Below are positions 6,739 through 8,572 of a stretch of 8,572 nt of DNA, in pieces; position 1 is the stretch's first letter, and every line of letters begins with the position of its first letter. Source of the DNA: CBDUXZ01 sp965371325 [NCBI: uncultured bacterium] (lineage in GTDB: Bacteria > JAUYMQ01); the NCBI GenBank assembly GCA_965371325.1, contig CBDUXZ010000065.1, forward strand, positions 1 through 8,572, written 5' to 3'. The position numbers were made by a program, and so were the translations under genes. The notes beneath the pieces are model-generated. The model was not told the origin of the DNA. It worked only from the letters and a program-made list of their open reading frames with translations, and did not search any database.

Positions 6739-7299
6739 CTACCGCCAGCGGGCCTCGAAGTCGCAGAAACCGCGGTCGCGGGCGCGGCAGTCGGGGTGGG
6801 CGATCGTGACGTCCTTGCCACCCGAGAGTTCGATCGCGTGAGCCGCCCACCCCATAATGAGATTACAGGTATGCGGCGGAAGGGTGCGCTCATCGACCAG
6901 GCGGGCCAGGACGTGATCCGACTCACGCTCCACGATTTCGAGCCGGCCGCCGTCGTAGTAGTTTTTCCACATGACGGAGCCCGAGCTGATCACGAAACCT
7001 GGATTGCCGAACCGCAGAAAGAAGCGGTAGACGCTCCCGAGATCCAGCTCCGCGCTGTTGGCGCCCATCTCCCGCATAATCTCCGAAGGGTCGTTTCCAC
7101 CAAACCTGGCTGCGATGCCGCGAAGCTGATCGAAGTAAATCTCCACGTCAACCCATGTGGACTTGAGCGCTCCCTTGCGCATGATTTCCGCGGTGTCGGG
7201 CCGAAGGGTCGCGCAGAGTTGTTCCAGCGCCTCCGGCCCGTAGGTCAGGGCGATGTATTCGGTGTTTCGGAGGAGCGAGATCCCCTTGACGCGATCCAT
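6739..7299 (-). CDS. DUF2378/TIGR02265-like (V4R-related) soluble protein
   Basis: A 186-aa cytoplasmic protein with no signal or membrane helix. It matches the pattern I associate with the DUF2378/TIGR02265 group abundant in myxobacteria and related to V4R-type ligand-binding folds. Elements are an early G-x-E/A-x2-L helix, S-x-W near residue 49, VYRFFLRFGNPGF at 90-102 and W-x3-YYDGGRLE at 111-121. A C-x4-GW element (Cys145, Trp151) and the C-terminal HPDCRARDRGFCDFEARW block, with Cys171 and Cys179, follow. The cysteines and histidines could bind a metal, haem or small molecule; this is inference. It ends 32 nt before the histidine kinase start on the same strand, so it probably belongs to the same transcript and may modulate that kinase. 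The ATG is chosen as the longest sensible start; only a weak GGA precedes it. The family assignment is from memory of the pattern, not from a search. Confidence 0.8.
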   Translation of the reverse strand: MDRVKGISLLRNTEYIALTYGPEALEQLCATLRPDTAEIMRKGALKSTWVDVEIYFDQLRGIAARFGGNDPSEIMREMGANSAELDLGSVYRFFLRFGNPGFVISSGSVMWKNYYDGGRLEIVERESDHVLARLVDERTLPPHTCNLIMGWAAHAIELSGGKDVTIAHPDCRARDRGFCDFEARWR

Positions 7300-7471
7300 G
7301 GCAAATCCGGCTACACGTAGCTTGGGAAATCAGGAACCGCGGGATCCGCAGAAGATTACGCGGCCGTGCAAACGCAATCGGCGCGGGCGGGTTGCTGAAG
7401 AACGACGCACCCGGTGGATGAGGGGCATGGCGCCCCCCACCCACGGGCCCGCGTCAGGGGAAAGCGCAGGG
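7300..7471. other. Spacer between the small secreted protein and DUF2378-like genes
   Basis: This 172-nt gap holds one bulged hairpin (7413-7441). It contains no convincing promoter, although the DUF2378-like gene may need one if the hairpin terminates transcription. Overlapping open frames have composition typical of shadows. Confidence 0.5.
7413..7441 (-). terminator. Possible weak terminator or processing hairpin after the small protein gene
   Basis: Outer arms GGTGG (7413-7417) and CCACC (7437-7441) enclose inner arms GGGGC (7422-7426) and GCCCC (7432-7436), with a 4-nt bulge on one side and a 5-nt loop. It lies 31 nt downstream of the minus-strand stop at 7472. The bases beyond it on that strand are only mildly T-rich, so efficient intrinsic termination is doubtful. 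Confidence 0.35.
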
Positions 7472-7798
7472 TCAGTAGTTATCGGTGATGTCCACCTTAT
7501 GCGGATCGTACTGCGCGCCGGATTTGTCACCCGTGATGGGATTGTTGCCATTGACGAGTTCCATTTCCGTCAATCCCGCCGTAAAGGGCTGCTCGCGGAT
7601 CAGCAGGTATACGGGCACGTCCGCCAGGAAGGCCGTCAGTGCGATAGGGGTAATGACCAGTCCCGCAGTAAACGGGCTGTGATGCCGCCAGTCTTTTTCG
7701 AGCGCGCCGCCATCGTGGGCCAGCGCCGGCGATGCGAAGAACACCGGCGTGCCAATGAGCAATGCGATCGCAATCAAAGCGCCTGTCAATCTTTTCAT
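7472..7798 (-). CDS. Small secreted or membrane-anchored protein of unknown function
   Basis: A 108-aa protein I do not recognise. It opens with a clear signal peptide: MKR, a hydrophobic core, then SPALA before His28, giving a predicted mature start HDGG. A second hydrophobic stretch at about 43-67 (FTAGLVITPIALTAFLADVPVYLL) may be a membrane segment. The C-terminal 30 residues are polar and Asn/Asp/Gly-rich. The hexapeptide PFTAGL occurs twice, at 42-47 and 71-76, with different codons, which suggests an old internal duplication or a selected motif. The start ATG at 7798 is chosen over one six codons upstream because GAGG (minus 7809-7806) sits 7 nt before it. The gene lies upstream of the DUF2378-like and kinase genes on the same strand but is separated by a 172-nt gap with a hairpin, so membership in that operon is uncertain. 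Confidence 0.75.
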   Translation of the reverse strand: MKRLTGALIAIALLIGTPVFFASPALAHDGGALEKDWRHHSPFTAGLVITPIALTAFLADVPVYLLIREQPFTAGLTEMELVNGNNPITGDKSGAQYDPHKVDITDNY

Positions 7799-7927
7799 TA
7801 TTCTTCCTCGTCTCATCCGCCCCTTCGGGAGAGCGCGGTCTTCAGCGCACGGGCCATTTCGGGGAAATCGCCGGTCCCGGGCACGGACGGACCATGCCTG
7901 GCTTGTTTATTCGTCCATCGGCCCCTC

Positions 7928-7964
7928 CGGCCCCCGGCTTGAGGCCGGCCCAATCGGGCCCCGG
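7928..7964. repeat. Cluster of overlapping GC-rich inverted and direct repeats
   Basis: CCGGC (7934-7938) pairs with GCCGG (7944-7948) around loop TTGAG. GGCCC (7947-7951) pairs with GGGCC (7956-7960) around AATC, overlapping the first arm so the two hairpins exclude each other. CCGGCCC occurs as a direct repeat at 7928-7934 and 7945-7951. This could be a REP-like extragenic element or simply GC-rich sequence; only copies elsewhere in the genome would decide. Confidence 0.4.
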
Positions 7965-8002
7965 CTCCCGTGTTTCAGAGCGTAGGGGCGGTTCAAGGCG
8001 GC

Positions 8003-8032
8003 TTGACAGGCCAGAGGACCGCTCTGCATGAT
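8003..8032 (+). promoter_or_regulatory. Candidate sigma70-type promoter of the REC gene
   Basis: A perfect TTGACA (8003-8008) is followed after 18 nt by CATGAT (8027-8032), which matches 4 of 6 bases of the -10 consensus. If used, it gives a leader of about 190 nt that contains the hairpin at 8066-8098. Confidence 0.4.
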
Positions 8033-8065
8033 AGATTGTGGCTCAGGACTGAGATCCGGGCTGCC

Positions 8066-8103
8066 CGAAGGCGTCCCCGACCTGCGGGGCGCCCTTCGCG
8101 AAG
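8066..8103 (+). repeat. Stem-loop and palindrome in the REC gene leader
   Basis: CGAAGG-CG-t-CCCC (8066-8078) pairs with GGGG-CG-c-CCTTCG (8086-8098): 12 bp with one single-base bulge on each side and a 7-nt loop. The 3' arm overlaps a perfect palindrome CTTCGCGAAG (8094-8103), so alternative pairings are possible. No T-run follows. Confidence 0.45.
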
Positions 8104-8221
8104 CGTGGAGTCGCAGCCCTGTCCATCCCGCCGGCCGATCCCCGACCCGTCTGGCACGGCGATCCAGCACCCCGTCTCTCCAGCGGCGGTTTTGATCGCG
8201 CCGCACTCTACCGGCCCGAGA

Positions 8222-8229
8222 GAGGTGAT
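8222..8229 (+). promoter_or_regulatory. Ribosome binding site of the REC gene
   Basis: GAGGTGAT is an 8-base perfect match to the extended Shine-Dalgarno consensus AAGGAGGTGATC and ends 2 nt before the ATG at 8232. This makes the start nearly certain. Confidence 0.85.
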
Positions 8230-8231
8230 AG

Positions 8232-8572
8232 ATGCCCCCCCAGTCCATACGTATTCTCATTGTCGAGGACAATGAGCGCCACGCGGCTCTCATGGATGAG
8301 CAGTTGCTAGGAATGAAGCTTGCCGATCCGCCCTGCGCTATCCAGACGGTGCGAGCCCGTTGCGGCGAGGACGCTCTCGAACGTGTCCGTCGCGAGGAGC
8401 TGGACATCGTGCTGCTCGACTATGGGTTGCCCGACTACGACGGTCTCGAGCTTTTGCAGGAGATCCGCGCGTCGCGGCATGACCTTCCGGTCGTGTTCGT
8501 CACCAGCCGCGTGAGTGTGAAAGTGGCGGTGGAGGCGATGAAGAACGGCGCGAGCGATTACCTGGTGAAGGA
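8232..8572 (+). CDS. Response-regulator receiver (REC) domain protein, 5' part
   Basis: 113 full codons are visible before the gene runs off the right edge. They form an almost complete REC domain: acidic pocket E12-D13 in ILIVEDN, phospho-acceptor D63 in LLDYGLPDYDG, conserved T91 in VVFVTSR, and K113 in YLVK. The D-Y-x-L-P-D form and the NGASDYLVK ending are common in REC domains fused to PAS/kinase or other output modules, and in stand-alone regulators. The output part is outside the window, so its class (DNA-binding, hybrid kinase, cyclase) is unknown. It is divergent from the minus-strand cluster that contains an orphan kinase, 1.5 kb away, so a partnership is conceivable but not shown. 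A candidate promoter lies near 8003-8032. Confidence 0.93.
   Translation, partial: MPPQSIRILIVEDNERHAALMDEQLLGMKLADPPCAIQTVRARCGEDALERVRREELDIVLLDYGLPDYDGLELLQEIRASRHDLPVVFVTSRVSVKVAVEAMKNGASDYLVK

Larger units (their letters stand above)
7799..8231. other. Gene-free, GC-rich divergent region upstream of the REC protein
   Basis: This stretch of 433 nt lies between the small secreted protein gene (minus) and the REC gene (plus). The open frames crossing it are low-complexity, Arg/Pro/Ser-rich shadows. It holds a cluster of overlapping GC-rich hairpins (7928-7964), a perfect TTGACA box (8003-8008), a bulged stem-loop (8066-8098), a perfect 10-bp palindrome CTTCGCGAAG (8094-8103) and a strong ribosome binding site (8222-8229). 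No promoter for the small secreted gene is convincing. Confidence 0.65.

Noticed and set aside
7253-7942. 229-codon plus-strand frame across the small protein gene
   Set aside because: It crosses an intergenic gap and the antisense of a gene with signal peptide and ribosome binding site. Its composition is Arg-rich filler.
7907-8407. 166-codon minus-strand frame overlapping the REC gene
   Set aside because: It runs antisense to a clear REC domain and its Ser/Arg/Pro-rich sequence shows no fold.
1-8572. Mobile elements, CRISPR arrays, tRNA or rRNA genes
   Set aside because: No transposase or integrase motifs, regularly spaced repeats, or tRNA-like cloverleaf sequences were seen by eye on either strand.

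Overview
The window is GC-rich chromosomal DNA from a Gram-negative bacterium. The evidence is an Sec-type signal peptide on an inner-membrane carrier, a periplasmic-loop histidine kinase, and Shine-Dalgarno sites complementary to a standard bacterial 16S tail. The protein that resembles the DUF2378/TIGR02265 group, which is best known from myxobacteria, together with the bubblegum-like acyl-CoA synthetase, hints at a deltaproteobacteria-like lineage (Myxococcota, Desulfobacterota or a related uncultured phylum). That placement is inference. I see no insertion sequence, CRISPR array, tRNA, rRNA or phage gene.

Layout. Positions 1-314 (+) hold the C-terminal end of a GT2 glycosyltransferase of the dolichyl-phosphate-sugar synthase type. 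It meets, tail to tail and only 7 nt apart, an AGCS-family sodium:alanine/glycine symporter (322-1968, -) that carries an unusual signal peptide and Pro-rich extension. A 345-nt divergent intergenic region with candidate promoters and two inverted repeats separates this from a long-chain acyl-CoA synthetase (2314-4134, +), which ends at a strong intrinsic terminator (4155-4186).

The right half is a minus-strand cluster of four genes, in transcription order: a small secreted or membrane protein of 108 aa (7798-7472), a DUF2378/V4R-like soluble protein (7299-6739), a two-transmembrane sensor histidine kinase (6706-5240) and a DUF2231-like four-helix membrane protein with an unassigned C-terminal domain (5145-4207). 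No response regulator lies next to the kinase on the same strand. A 433-nt gene-free, GC-rich and highly foldable region (7799-8231) follows. It has a perfect TTGACA box, and a REC-domain protein (8232 to the window end, +) then runs off the edge.

How the parts may work together: the acyl-CoA synthetase activates fatty acids, the symporter imports alanine or glycine, and the glycosyltransferase serves lipid-linked sugar transfer. These look like separate transcription units. The kinase, the DUF2378-like protein and the DUF2231-like membrane protein are the most likely functional module (possible ligand or redox sensing). The divergent REC protein is a conceivable but unproven partner. The three module genes all lack a clear Shine-Dalgarno site, while the other four genes whose starts are visible have good ones.
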